Assembly (NCBI GenBank): GCA_020696365.1
Contig: JAEHCM010000005.1
Location: forward strand, 62,001-126,000
Source of the DNA: Thermoplasmata archaeon
Lineage (GTDB): Archaea; Thermoplasmatota; Thermoplasmata; UBA10834
Reading direction: 5' to 3'
DNA length: 64,000 bases
In this document: one piece after another, positions 37,070 to 45,259 of the stretch
Position numbering within the stretch: the stretch's first letter is position 1
Layout: each line of letters begins with the position of its first letter
The notes under the pieces: generated by a model
The model's database searches: none
What the model saw: the letters and a program-made list of their open reading frames with translations, nothing else
What the model was told of the DNA's origin: nothing
Translations under genes and position numbers: made by a program

Positions 37070-38671
37070 TCAGAATCGAGGCCCGATCAGCATCCAGAGG
37101 ATGAGGAATAGAACCAGCAGGGCCAAGAACAACGTCACCGAACCCACGATCTTGTCTCTTTCCTCCTTGGTACTGTTGCGTCGCACCTTCGTCAGCAGGA
37201 AATCCATCCCATCCCTGAATAGGTACCCTCCATCGAGCGGCACTGCCGGAAGCACGTTCGTCAGGCCCAGCATCAGGTTCAACCAGAATATCCAGTATAT
37301 CGCGTTTGTCAGCATCCAGAAGGCGTTGTCGGGTATCCAATCGAAGCCGCCGGAAGGCTGATAGAGGTCGGTCACCGGGGACCCAAGGGGTGCTAGGTCG
37401 AGGAACGGCAATGCGATAAGCCTGAGCCACGACATCGAAAAATCGCCGATCGTCTTGTCCCCGCCGAAAGGATTCGCAAGCATGCTTGCATAGTGGTCCG
37501 GTTCCCTGCAATCGACTCCGAGCATCAGGAAGCCCGCACCTAGATAACCCCTTCCAGCGAACGATGGATCGTTGTCATCAGGATAGTATTCCGCGTAGAA
37601 CTCGCCTTTGTCCGAAAAGGACAGCTGTGTGATGTCGTTCGCCACGACGAACGTGTCCGAGGCATCGTCGAAGCGCATCACGGTGACGTTCACCACCTGC
37701 CCTGCCGTCGTCCCTTCCATGATGGCGCTCAACGCATCGAAGTTCACGATGGGAGCATCGTCGATGGATACCATGACCATCCCCGACTCGAGTCCAGCCG
37801 CGGATGCCGCGTAGTCTTCGACCACGAAGGACATCACCAATCCGTCCACGACTTCGGTGGCAGTCCTGAGCTCCCCTTCGAAGTAGTAACTGACGCTCAT
37901 CAATCCGCCAGGATCGGCAACTCGGTCCTCGAGATCTCCCCTTGACTCTATCGATTCGCCGTCGATCGACTCTATGACACTGTAGGGGGGGATTCCTGAA
38001 ATCTCAACCGGCGAGCCGGTCACGACGCCGACTACAAGCGCCCCGTCATGAGCTGGCTCGACAGCGGACATCATCACTCCCGAGAAGAGGCTCAGCGTGA
38101 TGACTGCGAGGATCATGTTGCTCGCCGGACCGGCCGCGAACACCTTTGACCTCTTGGACCTCGTCGTCACCTCCATCTGCTTCTCGTCCGGCTCGACGAA
38201 CGCGCCTATGGGGAAGACCAGGAACAGCAGTCCCAGCGATTTGACTTCCATATTCCCGCGGCGGGTCATGATGCCGTGGGCGAACTCATGGGTCACCATG
38301 GCCACGGCTAGCCCCAATATGCCGTAGCCGACAGGGATCACCGGATTTATGCCCGGAATGCCCACAATCAACGCTGGAGAAGGAGCCTGCTCGACCTGCG
38401 GGATTATCACCACAGCTTGCCAGAGAAGGAGCACCATCATGGTCACCATCGCGCCTGCGCAGATCCAGAGTGACGCCTTGCCAAAAACGCCCCATACGCG
38501 CTCCGCGGAAGCTAGCTTCTCGATGAAGTCCCTGCCTTTCTTCGTCCTCCACATGATGATCGGGCCGAAGAGGCTCATTGAATTCTTCTCTAGCCATTCT
38601 CGTTTCTTTGCGATTATCACGAGGGCAAGCCATGCCAGAAATATGACGAGTGCGATGAGGTAACCATTCAT
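37070..38671 (-). CDS. Site-2-protease-family membrane metalloprotease with PDZ domain
   Basis: The 533-residue membrane protein has the zinc motif HEFAH (in MVTHEFAHGIMTRRG) inside the third hydrophobic helix and the distal Asp motif in NVLPAVPLDGGYLFRDGM. Two PDZ-like regions lie between (about 205-260 and 275-330). It should cleave membrane substrates within the bilayer. Full catalytic motifs are present. Its physiological substrate is unknown. It is followed in the same direction by the winged-helix and AIR-synthase-like genes. Confidence 0.92.
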   Translation of the reverse strand: MNGYLIALVIFLAWLALVIIAKKREWLEKNSMSLFGPIIMWRTKKGRDFIEKLASAERVWGVFGKASLWICAGAMVTMMVLLLWQAVVIIPQVEQAPSPALIVGIPGINPVIPVGYGILGLAVAMVTHEFAHGIMTRRGNMEVKSLGLLFLVFPIGAFVEPDEKQMEVTTRSKRSKVFAAGPASNMILAVITLSLFSGVMMSAVEPAHDGALVVGVVTGSPVEISGIPPYSVIESIDGESIESRGDLEDRVADPGGLMSVSYYFEGELRTATEVVDGLVMSFVVEDYAASAAGLESGMVMVSIDDAPIVNFDALSAIMEGTTAGQVVNVTVMRFDDASDTFVVANDITQLSFSDKGEFYAEYYPDDNDPSFAGRGYLGAGFLMLGVDCREPDHYASMLANPFGGDKTIGDFSMSWLRLIALPFLDLAPLGSPVTDLYQPSGGFDWIPDNAFWMLTNAIYWIFWLNLMLGLTNVLPAVPLDGGYLFRDGMDFLLTKVRRNSTKEERDKIVGSVTLFLALLVLFLILWMLIGPRF

Positions 38672-38732
38672 CTAGAACATTCCCGCACCGGCCCAATTGA
38701 GCTTCCTGTATTAATGGGTTTACTACGGATGA

Positions 38733-39149
38733 CTACCGAGTGCCAGTGTCGTTGTCGGATGACGGCCCGCGGTGACGTGCCCACTGCTCGTCGGATATCT
38801 CCTCGTACACGTCCGTGACGTTTCCCACCTTAGGGGCCACCTTCTCGTCCATGCTCGCCAACCGGATTATCTGGTCCTTCTTAAGGATCCAGTAATGAAT
38901 CCTCCATAGCTTGCCTTTCTTGAGAAGGACTTCCTCGTGGGTCGTTGTGACGAGGCCCTCCTCCTCGAGCATGTAGAAGACGTCTCTGTCGCCTGGCGTG
39001 AGCCTGTTGTCGATGACCTCATCCGTGTACCCGAAGAAGCTCATGACGTAATCCGCCAACTTCCTGACCTCGGTATCCGACATCTCGCTCTTCTTGCCGA
39101 GAGTCCTCTTCAGGGCCAACTCGACCTGTCGCATCGTGACGACTGACAT
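38733..39149 (-). CDS. Conserved archaeal hypothetical, winged-helix-like (DUF6015-like)
   Basis: The 138-residue protein has an N-terminal helical part and a DNA-binding-like region (DVFYMLEEEGLVTTTHEEVLLKKGKLWRIHYW) of the kind seen in archaeal DUF6015 proteins, an assignment I hold tentatively. It has a charged, disordered tail. A TATA-like CTTTATAGG at about 39182-39190 places transcription start near 39160, so the ATG at 39149 (MSVVTMRQ) fits better than the one at 39173. It is probably cytoplasmic. The direct neighbour upstream is the MptE-like gene. Confidence 0.65.
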   Translation of the reverse strand: MSVVTMRQVELALKRTLGKKSEMSDTEVRKLADYVMSFFGYTDEVIDNRLTPGDRDVFYMLEEEGLVTTTHEEVLLKKGKLWRIHYWILKKDQIIRLASMDEKVAPKVGNVTDVYEEISDEQWARHRGPSSDNDTGTR

Positions 39150-39218
39150 CCCAATCCCGAAAATGAGAACCATATACGACCCTATAAAGTGTCGTTCCCA
39201 TCCCTCTGAGCCGCACGT

Positions 39219-39890
39219 TCAAATCGGGAGCGGCGGCTCGATATCGACACCCTCATCGGCGAGCATGGAAAGGATGCGCTTCGCCCACACCAACTTCCTC
39301 GCCTTGGCCTCTGAAGACTTCCCTGACTTCGACGATGGGTTCTTGAAATCGAACCCTGCGAGCCGGATCGTCCTCACGCCGATGGCAGCCGCGATGCACG
39401 CCGCCCTGTCGCCGTCGGTGAAGCCCCCAAAGTTCAAGACTCCCTCGACAGGAGGGCACTGACAGGTGCACACAATCTTACCTATGAACTGCGGAACGTA
39501 CAGTCTGATCGCTTCCTTGTTGTCGCCGTGGGCGTGCACGAAGACCACACCACCCTCCGCGTTGACCCTTATCTGGTCCTCGACGGCTCCGTCGAGGTCT
39601 GTAACGATGATATCAGGTCGGATGTCCATGGCTACCAGCGTGCTTGTTGCTCCGTCGGCAGCAATGACCGATCCATGCCACGCAAGCGACTTCATATCCG
39701 ACGCGAGCGTGTCGCCTCCTCCGCAGAGCACTGCCGAAGAGGGAACCCCCTGGCGTAGGATCGACTCGAGGGATGGCCGACTCTTCCAACCGGCTAGAGA
39801 CGACAGCAACAGTGCGCTCTCCTGGTCGTCTATTTCGCTGAAGCCGAAGTCCATACATATGTCATGGTATATGGGCAGCCATCTGTCCAT
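39219..39890 (-). CDS. mptE: 6-hydroxymethyl-7,8-dihydropterin diphosphokinase (MptE type)
   Basis: The 223-residue protein matches the archaeal MptE/DUF115 family: GGGDTLASDM, AADGATSTLVAMDIRPDIIVTDLDG and FVHAHGDN, which form the metal and ATP/pterin site. In archaea it makes the diphosphate ester of hydroxymethyl-dihydropterin for tetrahydromethanopterin or folate-type cofactors. Ten bp separate it from the DUF373 gene upstream, suggesting one transcript. Confidence 0.9.
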   Translation of the reverse strand: MDRWLPIYHDICMDFGFSEIDDQESALLLSSLAGWKSRPSLESILRQGVPSSAVLCGGGDTLASDMKSLAWHGSVIAADGATSTLVAMDIRPDIIVTDLDGAVEDQIRVNAEGGVVFVHAHGDNKEAIRLYVPQFIGKIVCTCQCPPVEGVLNFGGFTDGDRAACIAAAIGVRTIRLAGFDFKNPSSKSGKSSEAKARKLVWAKRILSMLADEGVDIEPPLPI

Positions 39891-39900
39891 GTCCAGGGTC

Positions 39901-41049
39901 TCACGCTCCCGGCGTAGCGCTCTTCCGTGCGGCCTCCCTGCGCAGGGACGCGTTCAACACCGAGCTGAATACCGCTATCATGATACCTGTAACCATCTCG
40001 GAGAAGATTATCACGAGGTCGTAGTCTCCGTGCTTCAGGAAGTATCCGAGGGCGTCGACTGACCCCTGGATGATGAATCCCGTCGCCAGCACGGAGACCA
40101 TCATCACTATGAACGACCACCTTATCTTGCCAGTCCGCAGGAAGGCAGTGACGGACTTGCCCGACTCGAACGCGAACACACCGAACACGATGAACCAGAC
40201 GCTGCCGGAGACGAATATGAGTATAGATATCGCGAGACTCCTCTCCGAAGGCAGAAGGCCCTCCCTGTATGCCAGAGCCATGTCGTAACCGATCAGAACG
40301 CCGACGATCCCCATCACGAGCCCGACCAGCGCGAAGGGTATGACGAGACTGCCCTGTCTTATCGACCTCTTCGTCCTGGACCACTTCTGGCTGACCCTCT
40401 CCGCCCACCTGTACGACCAGCCGAGCAGGTAGAACCCTAGCATGACCCCGATCGCGCCGAAAGCCATCTGCGATACCAGTCCGATATCTCGATACTCGCC
40501 GTCCCTGAACTGGACGAGCTTGACATACAAGGAGAGCAAACCCCAGATCACGAGGACGAGCGAAAGGGGGACGACCCACTTCCTCCGCATCTTCTCGTCC
40601 TGGAGCGTCTTTACGATCATGTAGTACGTGCCTTCGATACTCCTGCTCTGCTTGACGTACACTCGTTTCACAGAGTCGATCTTGATACGCGACGATATGA
40701 TCGGGTATATCGCCTCGTCCTCCGCTCCGTCGCTCACGAGGATGGCTCTGTCCGGCTTCACAACCTCTAGAACGTTCTCTAGCTGCGTGGTAAGCACGAG
40801 GTCTGACTGGAATCCCACATGTGAATCGCCTGAGATCGTTGCGACTTCCGCATCCATCCCTCTCTTGACGAGGTCGTCGTACAGCTGCAGACCCGCGAGT
40901 ATCGTGTTCGCATCGACCTCCTCGGGATCAGCGAGGCCGAGCGCCATGCACGCCTGAAGGTTCTCCTCGCGGCCGATGACTGGCCCGCCTATCCCCGCCT
41001 TCGTGCCGAGATCGTCGTCTCTGTCGACGCACAATACTAGTATCTTCAT
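39901..41049 (-). CDS. DUF373 family membrane protein
   Basis: The 382-residue protein starts with the DUF373 cytoplasmic domain (MKILVLCVDRDDDLGTKAGI, about 1-170). It contains DRAILVSDGAEDE and is followed by about six membrane helices. DUF373 proteins are widespread in archaea with no known activity; the Asp-rich N-terminus suggests metal or nucleotide binding. The gene leads a transcript with mptE. Confidence 0.9.
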   Translation of the reverse strand: MKILVLCVDRDDDLGTKAGIGGPVIGREENLQACMALGLADPEEVDANTILAGLQLYDDLVKRGMDAEVATISGDSHVGFQSDLVLTTQLENVLEVVKPDRAILVSDGAEDEAIYPIISSRIKIDSVKRVYVKQSRSIEGTYYMIVKTLQDEKMRRKWVVPLSLVLVIWGLLSLYVKLVQFRDGEYRDIGLVSQMAFGAIGVMLGFYLLGWSYRWAERVSQKWSRTKRSIRQGSLVIPFALVGLVMGIVGVLIGYDMALAYREGLLPSERSLAISILIFVSGSVWFIVFGVFAFESGKSVTAFLRTGKIRWSFIVMMVSVLATGFIIQGSVDALGYFLKHGDYDLVIIFSEMVTGIMIAVFSSVLNASLRREAARKSATPGA

Positions 41050-41131
41050 CTCGGGTCGAGATAATGACCTACAGGGCTATTTTAGCATCGCTGTTGGCTA
41101 CTGACCAGACATTTCGATTCCATCACAAACC

Positions 41132-41140
41132 CTTATATAA
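41132..41140 (+). promoter_or_regulatory. TATA box of the zinc-ribbon gene at 41163
   Basis: CTTATATAA lies 23 bp before the ATG at 41163, so transcription should start at or next to the start codon (leaderless). Confidence 0.7.
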
Positions 41141-41162
41141 TAACCATCGAATTCTCACTACG

Positions 41163-41786
41163 ATGGCCAAGAATTCCGTGAAGGCCGTTTCGAAAAAGGA
41201 ATGTCCTAGTTGTGGACTTCGAGTCACAGAGGAATTATCCATCTGCGAGTTCTGCGGATGGGATTTCCAGGAGGAGGATGAGTGGATCCTCCAGATCGAG
41301 AAGCTAGAGCGAGACCTCATGCTTGAGAAACAGAAGTTCGAGCCAGGAACTGTCAATCACAGGATCGAAAGTACACTTAGGAGTCCGATTCTCGAGCGGG
41401 TGGAGAGCTCGGTCCCTGCGAAGGAAGAGGCCATCGACATAGGAGAGGAGGAAGTGCCAATATCTGTCCCTGAGAGAACGGTCAGGACTCCCTCGAAGAC
41501 GCCTGCACCTGTGGAGGCCGCCGCTAAGCCGACGGAAGTCAGGAGGGTGCGGAGCGTCAAGACACCTACTCCCATCCAAGAGAAGCCTCGTCAGCCGGAG
41601 CCGGTTCCCGAACGGAAGATCGCGGATGCACCCGTCAGGAAGGCAAGAGCGCCCCCTGCCGAGGCAGCTCCTCCGGTCCTGCAGAGGAAGGTCAGAACCG
41701 TTGCGACCCCGCCGCCTGCTCCCGAACCAGAAGAGAAGACCCCTCCCACCAGAAAGACCCGCACAGTAAGACGGGTGAAGCAGTAG
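41163..41786 (+). CDS. Zinc-ribbon protein with proline-rich tail
   Basis: The 207-residue protein has an N-terminal zinc ribbon (ECPSCGLRVTEELSICEFCG, about 14-33), a short helix, then a long low-complexity tail rich in Pro, Ala, Glu and basic residues with repeated RKVRT/RTVR-like motifs. The tail is likely disordered. The TATA box at 41132 sets the ATG at 41163 as a leaderless start; the open frame extends further upstream, but that part is not used. The function is unknown. Confidence 0.75.
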   Translation: MAKNSVKAVSKKECPSCGLRVTEELSICEFCGWDFQEEDEWILQIEKLERDLMLEKQKFEPGTVNHRIESTLRSPILERVESSVPAKEEAIDIGEEEVPISVPERTVRTPSKTPAPVEAAAKPTEVRRVRSVKTPTPIQEKPRQPEPVPERKIADAPVRKARAPPAEAAPPVLQRKVRTVATPPPAPEPEEKTPPTRKTRTVRRVKQ

Positions 41787-41908
41787 ACGACACACTCGCG
41801 AACACTGCTAGCTCACCGCGTTGCTTGATTCATCTTCCATTCAGGTGCACACCGTCTGTGTTAAGTATCGGTGTCGCTCTTAGCAGATTTCCGGGAGGTA
41901 CGAGGGGA

Positions 41909-42550
41909 TTGCGCATACGATGGCACGGTCATGCCTGCTTCGAGATTGCTGGCAGCGCGGTAGTTGTGACGGACCCTCACGACGGTAGGTCGATCGGGAT
42001 CAAGCCCCCAAAGGTTACGGCCGATGTCGTCCTGGTGTCGCACGACCACTTCGACCACAACTGCTCGAGATTGGTAAAGGGTCCAGACGCCGTGGTGGTA
42101 ACTGAGCAGGTCATGACGCTCGACAAGGGAGTCCGAGTCGAGGGGTTCGAGGCGTATCATGACGACCAAGGTGGCAGGAAGCGAGGGAAAGTCACCCTGT
42201 TCAAGTTCGAGTTGGACGGGATCTCCTTCTGTCACCTCGGCGACCTTGGACATGTCGTCGATGACTCGACCGCCGAGCACCTCGCGGGGGTGAACATATT
42301 ATTCGTACCAGTGGGGGACGTATTCACCATCGGACCGGAGGCGGCCCTCCGGGTCATCGACAAGATACGCCCGAGAATCGCCGTGCCGATGCACTACAGA
42401 ACCCAGGGTCTCTCACTCTCGATTCGCCCTCTTCAGGATTTTCTTGCGCTTCTGGACGACAGTCGCGTCGTGAAGGTAGGGAACGAGATAGACTTCGCCG
42501 CGGATGATCTTCCTGAGTCGGGGACAGTGTTCTGGGTCTTCTCCGAGTAG
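41909..42550 (+). CDS. Metallo-beta-lactamase-fold hydrolase (UPF0173/UlaG-like)
   Basis: The 213-residue protein starts RIRWHGHACFEIAG, as in UPF0173/UlaG-type hydrolases, and carries the zinc motif SHDHFDHN (HxHxDH variant) and later metal ligands in CHLGDLGH and MHYRTQG. It hydrolyses an ester or phosphoester of unknown type. I chose the TTG at 41909 because GGGAGGT lies nine bases upstream and the family begins here. The gene faces aIF6 on the opposite strand. Confidence 0.88.
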   Translation: MRIRWHGHACFEIAGSAVVVTDPHDGRSIGIKPPKVTADVVLVSHDHFDHNCSRLVKGPDAVVVTEQVMTLDKGVRVEGFEAYHDDQGGRKRGKVTLFKFELDGISFCHLGDLGHVVDDSTAEHLAGVNILFVPVGDVFTIGPEAALRVIDKIRPRIAVPMHYRTQGLSLSIRPLQDFLALLDDSRVVKVGNEIDFAADDLPESGTVFWVFSE

Positions 42551-42556
42551 GGCATC

Positions 42557-43216
42557 CTAGTAGAGACCAAGGCCGTCTTCCACCTTGCCGAGCTCGATAG
42601 GAGTCGACCGCGAGCCGACATACGCACCCTTGCTGTTCGCCACGACGCACGCGCCTATGAACGCCGTGCCATAGTTCAGAGTGGCCGCGGACGCCGGAAC
42701 CTTGAAGAATTCAGATAGGTCCTTGAGCTCTTCCTCTGACGTTCGGGGATGACAGAGCATGCCCTTCGACGTGACGATGCAGACCGACCCGACAGTGTCG
42801 AGGCCTGCGACCGACCGCTTTTGAACCTCCACGTCCAGGACATCCTCGAGCATGCCCACAGTACCGCGTGATGCGCCTGGATGTACGCAAGCCGCCTTGT
42901 CGTTCACCAGGATGTTGTTGCCTGCCGCGTTCACCTTCTCGGGCATGAAACCAACATTGAGCGAGGGCGGCATCTTACTAACCTCGTGCTCCTCAGCCAA
43001 GTTAGAGAGCACGATCCCGTTCGAGTTCATCGCGGCGAGTGATCCGACCACAGATGAGCCTGCCACCGTCGTGAGTATGACCTCGACTCCGAGCACCTCT
43101 GACAGGTCATCCACTACGCGCTTCTCGACAGGCTCCGACACCAAGACGTGATCCTCGCTGGTTGCGCAGCACACGCCGATGTATGGATTGCCGTCTAGAC
43201 TGCCGAGCCTCAGCAT
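42557..43216 (-). CDS. eif6: Translation initiation factor aIF6
   Basis: The 219-residue protein shows the five-fold IF6 repeats: NPYIGVCCAT, SLAAMNSNGIVLS, NILVNDKAACVHP, VCIVTSKGMLCHP and IGACVVANSKGAYVG. It binds the 50S subunit and blocks joining with the 30S. The ATG at 43216 (MLRLGSLDGNP) gives the usual length. It closes the ribosomal operon S19e-PDCD5-L39e-L31e-aIF6, 20 bp after L31e. Confidence 0.97.
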   Translation of the reverse strand: MLRLGSLDGNPYIGVCCATSEDHVLVSEPVEKRVVDDLSEVLGVEVILTTVAGSSVVGSLAAMNSNGIVLSNLAEEHEVSKMPPSLNVGFMPEKVNAAGNNILVNDKAACVHPGASRGTVGMLEDVLDVEVQKRSVAGLDTVGSVCIVTSKGMLCHPRTSEEELKDLSEFFKVPASAATLNYGTAFIGACVVANSKGAYVGSRSTPIELGKVEDGLGLY

Positions 43217-43236
43217 AGGGCCATACCTCGCAAGAA

Positions 43237-43533
43237 TCAGTCCTCTGGGAGTGAGACCTCTATAAGTCCATCCTCGAATCTGATCGCCTTCACGCGCACC
43301 TTGCTGGGCGGGTTCTCGATGCCCTTCGCCCAAAGGCGCTCGTTGAGCCTGTAATCGATCCAGATCTCTTTCTTCGTCTCTTCGTCTTCTTCACCATGCG
43401 AGAGCTTCTCGGCCATGTGCCTCTTGACATACTCCCTTATCTCCTTGATGGCCCTCGGCGCACGCTTGGTCCTTGGTATCTTCTTCGTTATCGTCAGGGG
43501 AATGGTGAAAACCCTCTCTAATTCGTCAACCAT
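43237..43533 (-). CDS. rpl31e: 50S ribosomal protein L31e
   Basis: The 98-residue protein begins MVDELERVFTIPL and contains the L31e block KRAPRAIKEIREYVKRHM and WIDYRLNERLWAKGI. It is slightly longer than most because of an acidic loop (HGEEDEETK). The ATG at 43533 lies ten bp after the L39e stop. Confidence 0.97.
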   Translation of the reverse strand: MVDELERVFTIPLTITKKIPRTKRAPRAIKEIREYVKRHMAEKLSHGEEDEETKKEIWIDYRLNERLWAKGIENPPSKVRVKAIRFEDGLIEVSLPED

Positions 43534-43543
43534 GACTACCGCC

Positions 43544-43699
43544 TCATACCTTAAGCTTCGTCCTGCGCCAGTGCCTCCGCTTGGGATGGCGCACAAACTT
43601 CCTGTCCGTCCTCATCATGACCCAGGCAGGAACCCTCCTGTTGCTCTTCAGCGCCTTCATCAACCGGAGCTTCCGGGCGTACGGTTTGTGTCTGGACAT
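43544..43699 (-). CDS. rpl39e: 50S ribosomal protein L39e
   Basis: A 51-residue, very basic protein read from ATG at 43699: [20 protein letters not shown], then [20 protein letters not shown] and a tail [11 protein letters not shown]. This is the L39e pattern, with the PxW motif and the basic C-terminus lining the exit tunnel. It is located between PDCD5 (4 bp gap) and L31e (10 bp gap), the standard archaeal order. Confidence 0.96.
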   Translation of the reverse strand: MSRHKPYARKLRLMKALKSNRRVPAWVMMRTDRKFVRHPKRRHWRRTKLKV

Positions 43700-43703
43700 T
43701 CGG

Positions 43704-44036
43704 TCATCTCCTCTCTATTTTGATGTCCCTCTTCGTCGGCATCACCTTGCGGAGTATCTGTCGGAGGGTGTAATCGTCTACCTGCTGGGCTATCCTACCC
43801 GACTGCACCAGCATTATCAGCTGGCTCTCGACCTGCTCAACCACGTCAGGTCTCGTCATCCTGATGTTGGCGAGCCGCTCGCGCGCCTCGGGTGTGAGTA
43901 TCTGCCGCATCACCCCGGCCTTCTGAGCGTCCATCTGCTTCGTCTGCTCTTGCGCGGCAGCCTCCTGCTGTGCCCGCATCTGCAGCTCGACCAGCTTCTT
44001 CTGCCTAAGCGTGTCCAACTCGTTGTCGTTCGCCAT
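43704..44036 (-). CDS. PDCD5-family DNA-binding protein
   Basis: The 110-residue protein ([20 protein letters not shown]) has the PDCD5 pattern: a long helix rich in Gln/Ala, then [19 protein letters not shown] and the C-terminal [20 protein letters not shown]. Archaeal members bind DNA weakly; the role is not clear. It lies between S19e (11 bp) and L39e (4 bp) in the ribosomal operon. Confidence 0.93.
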   Translation of the reverse strand: MANDNELDTLRQKKLVELQMRAQQEAAAQEQTKQMDAQKAGVMRQILTPEARERLANIRMTRPDVVEQVESQLIMLVQSGRIAQQVDDYTLRQILRKVMPTKRDIKIERR

Positions 44037-44047
44037 ATGCCATTCAC

Positions 44048-44503
44048 TCACAGGTACTTCGTGAGCTCTGGGTTCTCGGCTGCGAGCTCTTTGAGGATCT
44101 GGGTGGATAGGTTGTCTACGAGCTTCCTTCCTTTTCCGGTCACGGTCCGCCCACCGTCCTTCTCCTTCTTGACCAGCTGGCTCTTCTCCAGCTGTTGGGC
44201 TGTTATCCTTGCGATAGAGCGCGAACCCCTGACCGCCTTGCTTGGCTTAGACCCCTTGTCAGCCTTGCCGCCGAAGGAGGCCGCGATCCTCGTCGTCCCT
44301 ATCGGTCCATCCACGTATATCCTCCTGAGAACGGCAGCGGACCTGACGAACCACCAATCCTCCTCGATGGGACTCTTCTCCCGATGCCTGCCCGTTTTGA
44401 CGAACGCGGCCCACTCAGGCGGTTTGATGGTCTCAATCTTCTTGAGCTCCTCCGCTATCTTCGGTATGAGCTTCCCAGCGGGTACGTCGTAAGCTGTCGG
44501 CAT
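44048..44503 (-). CDS. rps19e: 30S ribosomal protein S19e
   Basis: The 151-residue protein shows MPTAYDVPAGKLIPKIAEEL, PPEWAAFVKTGRHREKSP, WWFVRSAAVLRRIYVDGPIG and the C-terminal winged-helix-like part, matching archaeal S19e. It is needed for 30S maturation. It is the first gene of the operon behind the promoter at 44587. Confidence 0.97.
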   Translation of the reverse strand: MPTAYDVPAGKLIPKIAEELKKIETIKPPEWAAFVKTGRHREKSPIEEDWWFVRSAAVLRRIYVDGPIGTTRIAASFGGKADKGSKPSKAVRGSRSIARITAQQLEKSQLVKKEKDGGRTVTGKGRKLVDNLSTQILKELAAENPELTKYL

Positions 44504-44586
44504 CTAATTACCCCAAATGACGTGTCAGATTGTCAGCTATCTGGACTGCTGCCAGAATAGGGACAAATCGCGGATAAGAGGCTACC

Positions 44587-44596
44587 TATATATAAA
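44587..44596 (-). promoter_or_regulatory. TATA box of the ribosomal operon
   Basis: TATATATAAA on the plus strand reads TTTATATATA on the minus strand, about 85-90 bp upstream of the S19e start. It is the strongest TATA-like element between the S19e and UbiX genes and implies a leader of about 60 nt. Confidence 0.6.
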
Positions 44597-44698
44597 TGCG
44601 CCGTCTCAGACGCAAGCCAGGGTATGGATTCTTGCGAGATGCCTGAATGAATCTTCCTAGTCAAAAGGTTTTTTGAGTGGCCGCGCATAACATCGCTC

Positions 44699-45259
44699 GT
44701 GCACACCGTGGTAGGCATCACAGGGGCGTCGGGGCTCCGATACGGCGTGAGACTACTCGAATGCTTGAAGCACGAGACAACCGTGGTGGTCTCCGCTGAG
44801 GCGGCTGCCATTGCTGAGGGCGAGCTCGGCGTTTCTAAGCGCGAGATTGAAGACAAAGCAGAACATCACTACGAGAACGACGACCTCTCGGCACCGCTAG
44901 CCTCTGGGTCCTTCAGGTTCGACGCCCTCGTGATAGTCCCGTGCAGCATGTCCACACTCTCGAAGATCTCGTGTGGGGTGGCGGACAACCTCATCACGCG
45001 GACGGCCTCTGTCGCGCTCAAGGAGCGGAGAAAGCTGGTGCTCGTACCCAGGGAGACCCCGCTATCGACGATACACCTTCAGAATATGCTCCGGCTGTCG
45101 GAGGCGGGAGCAGTCATCATGCCGGCCTGCCCGGCCTTCTACCCCTCACCGGAGAACGTGGATGATGTAGTGGATTTCATAGTAGGTAGGATACTCGACA
45201 TGGTGGGCCAGGAACACGACCTATTCCGAAGATGGAATGGCGGGTACGGGCAGCTATAG
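44699..45259 (+). CDS. ubiX: UbiX-family flavin prenyltransferase
   Basis: The 186-residue flavoprotein has VVGITGASGLRYGVRLLECL (FMN binding), IVPCSMSTLSKISCGVADNLITRTA and LVLVPRETPLSTIHLQNMLRL, the UbiX signatures. It makes prenylated FMN for UbiD-type decarboxylases. The start is GTG at 44699. No ubiD is adjacent. The stop overlaps that of the convergent DUF835 gene by a few bases. Confidence 0.93.
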   Translation: MHTVVGITGASGLRYGVRLLECLKHETTVVVSAEAAAIAEGELGVSKREIEDKAEHHYENDDLSAPLASGSFRFDALVIVPCSMSTLSKISCGVADNLITRTASVALKERRKLVLVPRETPLSTIHLQNMLRLSEAGAVIMPACPAFYPSPENVDDVVDFIVGRILDMVGQEHDLFRRWNGGYGQL